This document shows positions 7,532 to 16,762 of a stretch of 64,000 bases of DNA, one piece after another. The translations under genes were made by a program, and so were the position numbers. The notes beneath the pieces are model-generated. The model ran no database searches and was not told the DNA's origin. It saw only the letters and a program-made list of their open reading frames with translations. Origin of the DNA: Robinsoniella peoriensis (lineage in GTDB: Bacteria; Bacillota; Clostridia; Lachnospirales; Lachnospiraceae); assembly GCF_000797495.1 (NCBI RefSeq), contig NZ_JTGN01000002.1, forward strand, positions 1 through 64,000, read 5' to 3'. The first letter of the stretch is position 1; every line of letters begins with the position of its first letter.

Positions 7532-8770
7532 TTAATCAAATCCATTGAAAGATGGATAAGCGCTTTCGCCGTGTTCTGAAATATCAAGACCAAGCTGTTC
7601 CTCCTTGGGAGTTACCCGAAGTGGTGTGAACAGTTTTACAATTCCCACACAGATTAAGGTTCCTGCTGCCGCAACGGCAATGGATATCAGAATGCCAGTG
7701 ATCTGTGCCATGAACAGGCGGGTATCCCCAAATACCAGACCATCCCATTTTGCCGTACTGTTAATGGAGCTTCTGGCAAACAGGCCGGTTGCAATACCGC
7801 CCCATATTCCGCCGATTCCATGGCATCCAAAAGCATCCAGGGCATCATCTGCTTTCAGGTGCTTTTTAATAAAAGTTACGGTAACATAGCAGATTGGGCT
7901 GACCAGTCCGCCAATTATAAATGCAGACCAGACGGGGACGAACCCGGCACCCGGTGTGATTGCTACCAAACCTACCACAAGGCCGGTGGATGCACCTACG
8001 ATGGTTGGCTTACCTTCTTTTATCACATCGATCAGCATCCAGGATAATAGAGCAGTTGCTGCAGATAGTGCAGAGGTTATAAATGCATGAGCAGCCAATC
8101 CATTTGCACCAAGAGCGCTTCCGGCATTGAATCCAAACCATCCAAACCAGAGCAGTGATGCACCAAGAACCACAAATGGAATATTGTGTATCCGGTATGA
8201 AGTGGTCTCGTATCCACGCCTTCTTCCAAGGAAGAGTGCAAGAAGAAGTGCGCTGACTCCGGAACTGATGTGAACTACGTTACCGCCGGCAAAATCAATG
8301 GAGCCAATAGCTGAAAGGAAACCGCCTTCGCCCCAGACCATATGGGCTAACGGATAATAGACGATGACAGACCATAGGCATATAAACAGGAAGAGAGCTT
8401 TAAACCGTATACGCCCAACCAGGGCACCTGTAATCAGAGCAGGAGTGATCATGGCAAACATCATCTGAAATGCAGCAAATACCAGATGGGGCAGAGTATC
8501 GGAATATGGACCGGCATCCATTCCCACCCCTTGAAAGGAAAACCATCTGAAATCACCGATAATGCCAAGATGATTTCCGCCAAAGGAGAGGGAGTAGCCA
8601 AATAAAATCCACATGACAATGGACAGCCCCATTATAGAAACGCATGCCATCATAGTATTGCATACATTTTTGCGCCGCACCAGCCCGCCGTAGAAAAATG
8701 CCAGCCCCGGTGTCATAAGGAAGACCAAAGCGGCTGAAATTAAAAGAAAAGCAGTATCACCAGTATTCAT
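7532..8770 (-). CDS. amtB: Ammonium transporter
   Basis: 412 aa, polytopic with about 11 membrane segments and no separate signal peptide. The twin pore histidines are in GGNVVHISSGVSAL and FGCHGIGGIWGG, and FYGGLVRRKN is a typical early Amt motif. Ribosome site AGGAGG. It conducts ammonium inward and is paired with glnK downstream. It has a strong promoter (8875-8903) but the transcript runs at once into a terminator-like hairpin (8824-8863), so expression is probably decided by read-through. Confidence 0.96.
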   Translation of the reverse strand: MNTGDTAFLLISAALVFLMTPGLAFFYGGLVRRKNVCNTMMACVSIMGLSIVMWILFGYSLSFGGNHLGIIGDFRWFSFQGVGMDAGPYSDTLPHLVFAAFQMMFAMITPALITGALVGRIRFKALFLFICLWSVIVYYPLAHMVWGEGGFLSAIGSIDFAGGNVVHISSGVSALLLALFLGRRRGYETTSYRIHNIPFVVLGASLLWFGWFGFNAGSALGANGLAAHAFITSALSAATALLSWMLIDVIKEGKPTIVGASTGLVVGLVAITPGAGFVPVWSAFIIGGLVSPICYVTVTFIKKHLKADDALDAFGCHGIGGIWGGIATGLFARSSINSTAKWDGLVFGDTRLFMAQITGILISIAVAAAGTLICVGIVKLFTPLRVTPKEEQLGLDISEHGESAYPSFNGFD

Positions 8771-8818
8771 AGAAAGACCTCCTAACAGATAGATTTAGTG
8801 TAATGTCGCATTTATAAA

Positions 8819-8863
8819 TAAAAAAGGTGTTCAGATAACACGTATGTATTATCTGAACACCTT
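8819..8863 (-). promoter_or_regulatory. Terminator-like attenuator hairpin in the amtB leader
   Basis: Perfect 15-bp stem AAGGTGTTCAGATAA/TTATCTGAACACCTT, which can grow to 18 bp with a four-base loop ATAC. On the minus strand it is followed by a U-run. No minus-strand gene lies upstream that it could terminate. It begins only about 5 bases after the predicted transcription start of amtB, so it sits inside the leader and should stop most transcripts unless something overrides it. It could also act as an operator, being a long palindrome. Confidence 0.75.
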
Positions 8864-8874
8864 CGTTCGGATGT

Positions 8875-8903
8875 ATCATAGCACAGTTCATTTTAAGATG
8901 CAA
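8875..8903 (-). promoter_or_regulatory. amtB-glnK promoter
   Basis: Minus strand: TTGCAT, 17 bases, TATGAT with an extended TGC before the -10 box. The start of transcription would be near 8868. Confidence 0.75.
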
Positions 8904-9052
8904 GAAATATTTGTAATTCATTGGAAATCCGTAGGAAATTAGATTTGCAGAAATAAATTTATAGATTCCTTATATTTTATTGTTATGATCATGATATAAA
9001 AGTGAAACAGATAAAGAATTTAGTTTATAGAGTCTGAATTTTCACCAAGGTT

Positions 9053-9090
9053 CCAGTAGTCCATAAATCAGCAGTGTGATGAACTACTGG
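9053..9090 (+). repeat. Inverted repeat in the leader of the NisI-like gene
   Basis: CCAGTAGT at 9053-9060 and ACTACTGG at 9083-9090 can form an 8-bp stem with a 22-base loop, 45 bases before the start codon. There is no T-run after it, so it is not a simple terminator. Its role is unknown. Confidence 0.4.
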
Positions 9091-9135
9091 ATATTGCAGG
9101 AACGTGTATCATGAAATACAGAGAGGAAGGAAAAC

Positions 9136-9972
9136 ATGAAAAAAGGAATAAAAATATGGATGGCTGCAGCAGTTGCAGCGATATTATGTATATCTGCGGC
9201 AGGATGCGGTTTGCTTAAAGAAGCAGTTAAAAGAAACCGGGAAGGAAAAGAGCAGTGTACAGTTAATGAGGAGGATGCGTCCAGGTTTTATATGGGTAAT
9301 AAAGAATATACCATTCTGGAGGATACGTTAGGGCGGGATCAGCTGGGGGACTGGATTGGCTATATACAGAAATATGTATATCTAAATGATCAGAACCAGG
9401 TTGTTCTGGAAAAAGAGATAGAAGAAAATTTGACAAATATGGCAGATCTGGGAAAGGAACTGCCTGAAAATTCGGATTGTATGGTCACATTTTTGAATGT
9501 ATTTCAGTTGAAGGATAGCCAGACGGAAGATGATGTAGTGATTGATGTGGGAAATGGATTTCATAAGGCTGTCACTCATCCGGATGATGAGCAGAAATCC
9601 AGGATTATTTCTTTTGAAAGGACCGAGGCAGAAGGTGCGGATGACTGGAAAGTGAATTCCCGGAACTGCAGGGAGTTGTTAAGGGGGAACCAGATCTATG
9701 AGATCACAGATATCCAGGTGCCAGAAGCATCAGATGGAAAATACCTGGGGAATTCAGGGGAGCATTATATATTTGATAACAACACCGGGCGGGCAATTCC
9801 CAGGGCAGATCTTATGGAAATAGAAACGGTACCGGGGCGGCTTTCCAGGCAGCAGAGAATGGATTGGTATTATGGAGGAATATATAGCTTACCGGGTGTG
9901 GAAGAAGAGGAAGCAGTTGCAGTAAAAATTAATGATCAGTTTTTAAAAGCAGTAATAAAAAAGGAGCAGTAA
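9136..9972 (+). CDS. NisI/SpaI-like lantibiotic immunity lipoprotein
   Basis: 278 aa behind AGAGAGGAAGG. Signal peptide with lipobox SAAGC (Cys25), so a membrane-anchored surface lipoprotein. The last third follows the end of nisin immunity protein NisI closely as I recall it: FDNNTGRAIPRADLMEIE, then SRQQRMDWYYGGIYSLPG and AVAVKINDQFLKAV. A similar but weaker repeat is seen in the first half (YMGNKEYTILEDTLGRDQLG), matching the two-domain build of NisI. NisI binds nisin or lipid II near the membrane and protects the cell. No lantibiotic precursor, LanBC/LanM or LanFEG genes are nearby, so it is an orphan resistance gene or has been recruited to another role. Confidence 0.75.
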   Translation: MKKGIKIWMAAAVAAILCISAAGCGLLKEAVKRNREGKEQCTVNEEDASRFYMGNKEYTILEDTLGRDQLGDWIGYIQKYVYLNDQNQVVLEKEIEENLTNMADLGKELPENSDCMVTFLNVFQLKDSQTEDDVVIDVGNGFHKAVTHPDDEQKSRIISFERTEAEGADDWKVNSRNCRELLRGNQIYEITDIQVPEASDGKYLGNSGEHYIFDNNTGRAIPRADLMEIETVPGRLSRQQRMDWYYGGIYSLPGVEEEEAVAVKINDQFLKAVIKKEQ

Positions 9973-10067
9973 ATTGTAATTTTATAAATGGGGTATTTTT
10001 TCTTTATTCACATCTATTACATGGAATACGGAGACTGGCAGGGAAGCATGAGATTCTCCGGATGTAA

Positions 10068-10292
10068 AAAGGCAGTACTGTTTCGGGGGATTTTGGAATT
10101 GCTCAGGATTATGCTTCAAGTAATGGAGGTTACCGATTGGGGTACTGGATCAATGCACAGCGGGAACGGAAGCGCGGTATACGATCCTACAGTCTGGATG
10201 ATGAAAAAGTAGAGAAACTTAATCAAATAGGTATGCTGCGGGGACTTCGCAGCATGTGCCTCCGGGAACAGGATAATATACCGGCTAAATAA
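10068..10292 (+). pseudogene. Remnant of a helicase-associated (HA) domain protein
   Basis: In the frame ending at the TAA 10290-10292 there is no good start, but the peptide reads ...NGGYRLGYWINAQRERKRG then YSLDDEKVEKLNQIGM. That is the typical repeat of the helicase-associated domain (LGxWixxQR, then LxxxxxxxLxxiGm) found at the C-terminus of some clostridial and phage or plasmid helicase-like proteins. A stop codon interrupts the frame at 10065, and the preceding part seems to continue in another frame (about 10015-10090). I read it as the 3' end of a decayed gene. Confidence 0.55.
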
Positions 10293-10298
10293 AAGTCT

Positions 10299-10342
10299 GA
10301 CTGCACCAGCTAAAGAAGCTGATGCAGTCATTTTCATTTTTA
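10299..10342. terminator. Bidirectional terminator between HA-domain remnant and lysA
   Basis: Stem GACTGCACCAGCT/AGCTGATGCAGTC with one mismatch, T-rich on the plus strand after it and A-rich before it. It can end lysA transcripts from the right and those from the left. Confidence 0.7.
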
Positions 10343-10362
10343 TATACAGTTTATGAGTAAGC

Positions 10363-11622
10363 TTATAGTAATACCAGATGATTCTTCAAGTCATCCAAAG
10401 TCTCCCGTTCCCTGATTACTACCACTTCTCCGCTTTCCCGTATTAAGATTTCAGCCGGACGGAGGCGGTTGTTATAGTTAGAGCTCATAACATACCCATA
10501 AGCGCCTGCATCCAGAATGCCAAGAATGTCACCTTCCTGGATTTCCGGCAGGTGCCTGTCTTTTGCCAGAATATCACCGCTTTCGCAGATATTGCCCACA
10601 ATGGTTACGGCTTCTTCCCGCTCAGAAGGTGTATCGCTTCCACGATAAATCTCCACACCATGATATGAATCGTATAAAATAGGTCGTGACAGTACATTAA
10701 ATCCTGTATCACAGCCAATATATTTATTATTATAATTATATTTTATGGAATGAACCTCACTCAAGAGCACACCGCATTCGGCACTGATATAACGGCCTGG
10801 TTCGATGCGGAAAGTAAGCTGTCTTCCATATTGTTCGCTGAATTTAAATAATGCTTCATCAATTTTCATGCCCAGCTCTTTCAGATCCAGAGGTGCTTCT
10901 CCATCTTCTTTCTTATATGGGATGCCAAAGCCGCCGCCCATATCTATAAATTCCAGCTCCGGGAATTGTTTTGCTATTGCAAATAAAGAACCCAGACTTT
11001 TGACGAAAGCGTCTCCGGTCATAAAAAGTGAGCCGATATGCTGGTTGATACCTGCAAGAGTAAGCTGAAATCTCTCCAATATTTCTTTTACCTGAGGTAT
11101 AAATACCGGGTCCACACCGAATTTTGTTTTCTTTCCTGCGGTTACTACTTTTTCATGGTGTCCTGCACCGACCCCGGGGTTAAAACGGATTGCCACACGG
11201 CTTCCTGGTGCCAGGCGTCCATAGCGTTCTAACTGGCTGATGGAATCCACGCTTACCAGAACACCTTCTGAGATGGCATACTGCATTTCCTCATCGGATA
11301 CATTATTGCCGATATAGAATATTTCGTCTGAAGTAAAACCGGCCAGTTTTTCAATATAAATCTCTCCCGGTGACATGGCATCTACTTCCAGGCCTTCCGA
11401 CCTTACAATCTGGAGAAGAGCAGGATTGCTGTTTGCCTTTGCAGAAAAATCCACTACGAATTTTGGATAGGTGACCATGTTTTTAAGATCACGGCAGCGC
11501 TCTCTTAAAATTCTTTCATTATATACGTAAACCGGTGTGCCGTAAGCGGCTGCTAATTCTACCGGATTCTGATTTTCAAAAAAATGTGTCTGATCAGTTA
11601 CTTTTGTGTAAATCTTTTGCAT
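10363..11622 (-). CDS. lysA: Diaminopimelate decarboxylase
   Basis: 419 aa, the normal length. PLP-dependent fold III enzyme making L-lysine from meso-diaminopimelate, the last step of lysine synthesis. The PLP lysine is in DFSAKANSN near residue 64. Other family marks are GGGFGIPY, RIEPGRYIS, GCDTGFN and the Cys in NICESGD. It is divergent from a LysR-type regulator, the usual arrangement for lysA control. Confidence 0.95.
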   Translation of the reverse strand: MQKIYTKVTDQTHFFENQNPVELAAAYGTPVYVYNERILRERCRDLKNMVTYPKFVVDFSAKANSNPALLQIVRSEGLEVDAMSPGEIYIEKLAGFTSDEIFYIGNNVSDEEMQYAISEGVLVSVDSISQLERYGRLAPGSRVAIRFNPGVGAGHHEKVVTAGKKTKFGVDPVFIPQVKEILERFQLTLAGINQHIGSLFMTGDAFVKSLGSLFAIAKQFPELEFIDMGGGFGIPYKKEDGEAPLDLKELGMKIDEALFKFSEQYGRQLTFRIEPGRYISAECGVLLSEVHSIKYNYNNKYIGCDTGFNVLSRPILYDSYHGVEIYRGSDTPSEREEAVTIVGNICESGDILAKDRHLPEIQEGDILGILDAGAYGYVMSSNYNNRLRPAEILIRESGEVVVIRERETLDDLKNHLVLL

Positions 11623-11728
11623 GCTGTTACCCCCATGTATTTTTTGTATTTATTGTTTTGATTAGAGCGTGTTTGTTGTTTGAAATTGTGTTCAGGTTAA
11701 TGTATGTTAACGATAAAAGAACTTTATC

Positions 11729-11757
11729 TTGACTTATTATAACGTTTTCTTTATGAT
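11729..11757 (+). promoter_or_regulatory. Promoter of the LysR-type gene
   Basis: TTGACT, 17 bases, TATGAT on the plus strand within the lysA-lysR divergent gap. Around it are short palindromic pieces (ATCGATAATATCGAT at 11787-11801) that may be LysR-type binding sites. Confidence 0.6.
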
Positions 11758-11823
11758 TTGTATAATGAATCTTTATGGAGAAAATAATCGATAATATCGA
11801 TAGTAAAGGAGAACAGAAAACCG

Positions 11824-12696
11824 TTGAATATTGAAAATTTAAAAACATTTCTCACTCTGTCGGAACTTAAAAATTTTACCCAGACGGCAGACCAGTATTA
11901 TATTGTTCAGTCCACTGTAACTAACCGCATTATGGAATTGGAAAAGGAACTGGGGAAAAAGCTGTTTATCAGGCAGAAGAAGTCTGTGGAACTGACAGAA
12001 GAGGGGAGGCGGTTTCTTCCATATGCCAAACGTATTGTGGAGCTGGAACATACGGCAGTTATGGAACTGGGGATGCTGCACAGCTTTGCGGAACACCTGC
12101 GCATAGGGACGGTTAATACAGTGTACGACTGCCATTTAACAAAATGCATGTCGAGGATATTAAGGGAATGTCCTGACATTTCGGTAAAAGTAATTATTGA
12201 CCACTCCAATAAGCTGATCAGGATGCTGCAGGATGGGACTTTGGATGTGATTTTTACCTTTGTACCCACAGAGAGAACCGGATTTACCTGCATTCCATTT
12301 CAGACTGATGAACTGGTACTGGTAACTTCGTGGAATAATACAGAATATGAGAAAGGCATTACCAGGGACATACTGCAGAATCTGTATTATCTCTACTGTG
12401 ATTTTGTATTAGGTGAGGGGGGCAATTTTATGCGGGATATATTCCCGAAAAAGAACCCGTTTCCATTTGAAATTGATAAAAGTACAAAATTGCTCCCATA
12501 TCTGCTGGATGGTATCGGATACAGTTTTCTGCCCCGCAGTTTTGTGGGGAAGTATCTTGAGGATCAAAGGTTAAGAGAAATTCCGCTGCTGGATTTTGCT
12601 GCGCCTGTAATCCAAAGTTATTTCATTACGAAAGATTTAAAGACGCAGAAAAAAGCAGTGGCGGATTTTAAAAATATGATTTATACAACGGGGTAA
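11824..12696 (+). CDS. LysR-family transcriptional regulator, likely of lysA
   Basis: 290 aa. The start is TTG at 11824, with AAAGGAG 11 bases upstream; the sequence NIENLKTFLTLSELKNFTQ after it is the standard LysR opening, so no later start fits. The winged helix is at residues 1-65 (STVTNRIMELEKELGKKLFI) and the effector-binding periplasmic-protein-like fold fills the rest. Divergent orientation to lysA with a shared 200-base gap suggests a LysR/lysA pair, where diaminopimelate activates and lysine counteracts. The rare start codon would keep its level low. Confidence 0.88.
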   Translation: MNIENLKTFLTLSELKNFTQTADQYYIVQSTVTNRIMELEKELGKKLFIRQKKSVELTEEGRRFLPYAKRIVELEHTAVMELGMLHSFAEHLRIGTVNTVYDCHLTKCMSRILRECPDISVKVIIDHSNKLIRMLQDGTLDVIFTFVPTERTGFTCIPFQTDELVLVTSWNNTEYEKGITRDILQNLYYLYCDFVLGEGGNFMRDIFPKKNPFPFEIDKSTKLLPYLLDGIGYSFLPRSFVGKYLEDQRLREIPLLDFAAPVIQSYFITKDLKTQKKAVADFKNMIYTTG

Positions 12697-12716
12697 TAAT
12701 GGAGGTGTCAGCCCTC

Positions 12717-14114
12717 CTATTCAAACCATTCATGGTTATAGTGATTCAGGAATTCGTCAGCCTCTGTGGGACCGTTGGTTTCTGGTGTATAAGGATATAC
12801 GGGAAGGTTTTGCTTATAGTAAACTTTACGTATATTCTCAATAAATTTCCAGCTTGTTTCGATCTGATCCCACTGTGAGAACCAGGAGCGTTCACCCTGC
12901 ATGCACGCGTCCAGCATACGTTCATAAGCTTCCGGTGTATTGATCCGGAAAATATCCAGACAGCTCTGGCAGAAATCCATTTTGGTCTGAACGATCTCAT
13001 CCGTATCACCTGGGTTTTTGATATTAAACTGGAGATATACGCCTTCTGTCGGCTGGATTTTTATATTTAAAATATTTGGCGCTATCTCAGGTGAAGAGCG
13101 GCGAAAAACAATTGCCACATCCATTTCCCTGTGTCCCAGTTTTTTTCCGGTACGTATATAAAAAGGCATGTTTTTCCAGCGTTTATTCTCTACAAAAAGG
13201 CGCAGAGCCGCATAAGTCTCTGTAGTGGAGTTGGGATCAACATTTTTTTCTTCCAGATATCCTTCGTATTGCCCCAGGAGCAGGGAATCTTTAATATTTT
13301 TTGCTTTAACAGGCCGCAGAGACCGTAGAACTTTAATCTGTTCCGCGTGCATTTCCGAACCGGAAAATTGTTCCGGCTGCTCCATGGCTACGATGGATAA
13401 TATCTGAAATAGATGGTTCTGGACCATATCTTTTAGTGCTCCGCTGGAATCATAATAGCCGCCTCTTGTCTCAACGCCTACATCTTCCAGTGCAGATATC
13501 TGGATGCATTCAATATGCTCTGCACTCCAGAGATTGCTGAAGATAGGGTTGGTAAAGCGTATTGTCTGGATATTACGTACCATTTCTTTACCCAGATAAT
13601 GATCAATGCGGTAAATATGATCAGGAGAAAAAAATGCCTCCATTTTTTGATTCAGTGCATCAGCAGCAGCCAGATTTTCACCGAAAGGTTTTTCAATGAT
13701 CACCTTGCCGTTTTCCGCACCGTCTACGCCGGTCAGCCCTTCTACAATAATACCAAAGAAGCGGGGGGCTACGGCAAAATAGAAGATATGGGAATAAAGC
13801 TGATGTTCCTGATAATAACGGTTTAGTCCTTCATATGCTTCCTTATCCGAAAAATCCATCTGGTAATAATGGATTCTGGATGCAAATCCGGCAAAATCCT
13901 CTTCTGTATAAGGAAGTCTGGAGAATTTAGATACCCAGTCCCGGGCAATTGCCCTGTAATCATCATCGCTGTAACTGCGTCTTCCGATAATTACAATCCG
14001 GTCGTCTGCACCAAGGCGCCCGGAAACACACATATTATAAAGAGCCGGTAAAAGCTTACGAAATGTCAGATCACCTGTTCCGCCGAATATTGTAAATGTC
14101 AGATTTTGATTCAT
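12717..14114 (-). CDS. zwf: Glucose-6-phosphate 1-dehydrogenase
   Basis: 465 aa; start ATG at 14114 behind GGGGGAA, overlapping the gnd stop in an ATGA. First enzyme of the oxidative pentose phosphate pathway, giving 6-phosphogluconolactone and NADPH. NADP-binding GGTGDLTFRKL at the N-terminus and the active-site motif YRIDHYLGKEMV with its catalytic His are intact. Last gene of pgl-gnd-zwf. Confidence 0.96.
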   Translation of the reverse strand: MNQNLTFTIFGGTGDLTFRKLLPALYNMCVSGRLGADDRIVIIGRRSYSDDDYRAIARDWVSKFSRLPYTEEDFAGFASRIHYYQMDFSDKEAYEGLNRYYQEHQLYSHIFYFAVAPRFFGIIVEGLTGVDGAENGKVIIEKPFGENLAAADALNQKMEAFFSPDHIYRIDHYLGKEMVRNIQTIRFTNPIFSNLWSAEHIECIQISALEDVGVETRGGYYDSSGALKDMVQNHLFQILSIVAMEQPEQFSGSEMHAEQIKVLRSLRPVKAKNIKDSLLLGQYEGYLEEKNVDPNSTTETYAALRLFVENKRWKNMPFYIRTGKKLGHREMDVAIVFRRSSPEIAPNILNIKIQPTEGVYLQFNIKNPGDTDEIVQTKMDFCQSCLDIFRINTPEAYERMLDACMQGERSWFSQWDQIETSWKFIENIRKVYYKQNLPVYPYTPETNGPTEADEFLNHYNHEWFE

Positions 14115-15526
14115 GATAATTTCCCCCAATCGTGATGGAAGCTGCCATCTCTGTCGATCCGCTTGTAAGTGTGGGCACCAAAGCAGTCCCGTTGTGCCTG
14201 AATCAGGTTTGCCCCTACTGCATCGCCACGAAAAGCGTCGATATAGGAGAGTGCATTGGCCATTGCAGGCATTGGAATGCCATTGTTGATTCCGGTAATT
14301 ACCGCAGTTCTGAGGCTTTTTAAGTTATGATCAATTCTGGATAAGAAAAAGTCATCCAGGATCAGATTATCTAATTGCGGGTTTTTACGAAAAGCAAGAG
14401 TAATATCGTTTAGGAATTCCGCCTGAATAATGCAGCCTGCCCGGAAAATTGCTGCAATATTACCGAAATCCAGATTCCAGCCATATAGGGAAGAAGCATC
14501 TTTTAGCATGGAAAAACCCTGGGCGTAAGCTGCTATCTTGGCAGCGTAGAGTCCTTCCCGGACAATTTCCCCGAAGTATTCATCATGTTGTTTCGAAGCA
14601 GATACAGACGGTCCATGGAGGCGTTCGCCGGCTTCTTTCCGTTCCTCTATACGATTCGACATAATTCTTGCGTTGCATGCGGCTGTAATCATGGAAATAT
14701 CAACGCCCTGTTTTAAAGCTTCAATACTTGCCCATCTTCCTGTGCCTTTCTGCTGGGCACTGTCCAGGATATAATCCAGAAGTTCGCCTTCCTGGAAATC
14801 ATCTTTTTCATGGAAGATGTCTGCTGTGATACCGATCAGATAGCTTTGCAGCTCGCCCTGATTCCACTGTGCGAATATGTCCCCAATTGCCTGATTATCG
14901 TATCCGCCCGCATGTTTCAGCAGAAGATATGATTCTGCAATCAGCTGCATATCCGCATATTCAATACCGTTATGAACCATTTTTACATAGTGTCCCGCAC
15001 CATCAGGTCCCATGTAACTGCAGCAGGGTTCTCCTTTAGCACGGGCGGCAATTGCTTCCAGGACAGGCTTGATTTCATCGTAAGTATCCCTGTTTCCACC
15101 CGGCATAATGGACGGACCGAAACGCGCTCCTTTTTCACCGCCGGAAATGCCTACACCGTAGTAATGAATTCCTTTTTCTTCTAATAAAGTGTACCGTCTC
15201 CTGGTATCTTCAAAAAATGAATTTCCACCATCCATTATAATGTCACCCGGCTGAAGTAAAGGGATTAATTGTTCAATTACAAGATCTACTGGTTTTCCCG
15301 CCTGTATCATCAGCATAATTTTTCTGGGAGCCGCCAATGCGCCGACCATCTCTTTCAAATCATAATAAGGTGTAAAATTTTCATGTGGGTGGTCTTGTAT
15401 AAGTGTATCTGTTACCTCCCTGCTTCTGTTATACCCGCCAACCATAAAACCATGGTCCGCCATGTTAAGTGCCAGGCTTCTGCCCATAACTGCTAATCCT
15501 ATAATTCCTATATCTAATTTTTTCAT
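14111..15526 (-). CDS. gnd: 6-phosphogluconate dehydrogenase, decarboxylating
   Basis: 471 aa, the normal length for the long, decarboxylating form. Start at the ATG before KKLDIGIIGL; the frame is open 15 codons further but without a ribosome site. NADP-binding GLAVMGRSLALN with the NRS that favours NADP, and the catalytic VKMVHNGIEYADMQ with Lys and Asn are present. The C-terminal tail is full length. It overlaps zwf by four bases (ATGA), so the two are translationally coupled. Confidence 0.95.
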   Translation of the reverse strand: MKKLDIGIIGLAVMGRSLALNMADHGFMVGGYNRSREVTDTLIQDHPHENFTPYYDLKEMVGALAAPRKIMLMIQAGKPVDLVIEQLIPLLQPGDIIMDGGNSFFEDTRRRYTLLEEKGIHYYGVGISGGEKGARFGPSIMPGGNRDTYDEIKPVLEAIAARAKGEPCCSYMGPDGAGHYVKMVHNGIEYADMQLIAESYLLLKHAGGYDNQAIGDIFAQWNQGELQSYLIGITADIFHEKDDFQEGELLDYILDSAQQKGTGRWASIEALKQGVDISMITAACNARIMSNRIEERKEAGERLHGPSVSASKQHDEYFGEIVREGLYAAKIAAYAQGFSMLKDASSLYGWNLDFGNIAAIFRAGCIIQAEFLNDITLAFRKNPQLDNLILDDFFLSRIDHNLKSLRTAVITGINNGIPMPAMANALSYIDAFRGDAVGANLIQAQRDCFGAHTYKRIDRDGSFHHDWGKLS

Positions 15527-15712
15527 TCTGTATACCTTAAGCATTGCATGTTCCCTGCAATACTGCCACATTTAGTTATACTGAAGGATAAACCCTGTGG
15601 CATCCTTTCTATTTTACATTTTCCTTCAGCTATATGAAATTCATGTTCAGCGGATTTAGGATATATCCCAAAATACCCGCATCATTTAGCGTAAATCTGA
15701 TATTTAACCGGA

Positions 15713-16762
15713 TCATCTGCTTTTTGTTTTTGATAGTGTTTCTGCTTCTAAAATAATGCCAACTCCTTCGGCTATGGGAACTCTGGAACAGACATCCTCC
15801 AGAAATCCGGTAATGCTGTTTCTGCACAGACATACCATTTCATTTGAAGTACGGTTAACCGTTATAAGGTAGCGACCATTAGGTGAAAGAATAAAATCCC
15901 TGGGATGGCCGCCCTGACAGGAAGCATATTGAATTGCCTTAGGAAACTCACTGGTAAGGGATATTACCGTAATCATGTCAGCCCCCCGGACGGAAACATA
16001 TAGAAAATGCTCATCCGGTGAGAGGCGGATTGCTGCAGATGCGTTCTCACTGCCGCTGTGGCTTTCCGGGTTCAGAACAGAAATCTGTGACAAAAGCCGG
16101 AAATCCAAATCATCGCTCAAAGAAAAGGTAAACAATTCATTACTGCGTTCACTGACTACATACAACCGGTTATGGCTCATATTGAATATGCCGTGTCTGG
16201 GTCCGCTGCCTTTCGGAAAACTTATGATACCGGCGGTCTGATAGTCAGCGGATGCATCAAAGATACGTATTTCATCCATTTCCAGACAGGGAACCAGCAT
16301 ATAATGGCTATGGAAAAGTATTTGATGGCAGCCCGCCAGAGGTGCAATTTCAATTTTTTTATAAAGGATAAGGCCTTCCGTCTCTTTTTGGTAAATGCAG
16401 ACAGTGCCTTCATGATAATTGGCTGTGTAAATACATGAGCTGTCCTGATATAGAAAGCATGCCGTTTTATGCTCTGCCAATAACTCCATGCATGTCGTTT
16501 TGTGTTCCGCAGATAACTCTGTTTTTCCCTGCATTAAGGGGGATTCTGAAGCGGTATCCAAAAGACAGACTCCTGCCTTGCCGTCTTTTTCCAATGGCAC
16601 AGCCAGAGAGTTTTCCCAAAGAGCTGCACATTTTGCGTTTCTTGCCGGATAAAATAAGGATGGATCCGTTAGCGCTCCTGTAATTGTATTAAATTGAAAA
16701 TGAAAAATTCCCGGACTTTTTTCTGAATAATATGTTCCGATATAACCATTTAATATGTTCAT
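15713..16762 (-). CDS. pgl: 6-phosphogluconolactonase, beta-propeller (YbhE) type
   Basis: 349 aa. Start at ATG 16762 behind GGGAGG; the open frame runs further upstream without a ribosome site. It belongs to the seven-bladed lactonase family: NGYIGTYYSEKSPGIFHF, SFPKGSGPRHGIF, SPDEHFLYVSVRG, CQGGHPRDFILSPNGRYL. The conserved GPRH and HPRDF elements line the active site in the family. It hydrolyses 6-phosphogluconolactone, and its place in front of gnd and zwf makes the call strong. A 186-base gap separates it from gnd with no clear promoter or terminator. Confidence 0.9.
   Translation of the reverse strand: MNILNGYIGTYYSEKSPGIFHFQFNTITGALTDPSLFYPARNAKCAALWENSLAVPLEKDGKAGVCLLDTASESPLMQGKTELSAEHKTTCMELLAEHKTACFLYQDSSCIYTANYHEGTVCIYQKETEGLILYKKIEIAPLAGCHQILFHSHYMLVPCLEMDEIRIFDASADYQTAGIISFPKGSGPRHGIFNMSHNRLYVVSERSNELFTFSLSDDLDFRLLSQISVLNPESHSGSENASAAIRLSPDEHFLYVSVRGADMITVISLTSEFPKAIQYASCQGGHPRDFILSPNGRYLITVNRTSNEMVCLCRNSITGFLEDVCSRVPIAEGVGIILEAETLSKTKSR

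Noticed and set aside
7605..8047. Plus-strand frames opposite amtB
   Set aside because: They are complementary readings of a strongly supported gene and have no start signals or family features.
9136..9972. Lantibiotic gene cluster around the NisI-like gene
   Set aside because: No precursor peptide, modification enzyme or ABC immunity genes within several kilobases on either side.
9988..10212. 74-codon plus-strand frame with its own ATG
   Set aside because: No ribosome site and no family resemblance in this frame; the neighbouring frame carries the HA-domain remnant instead.
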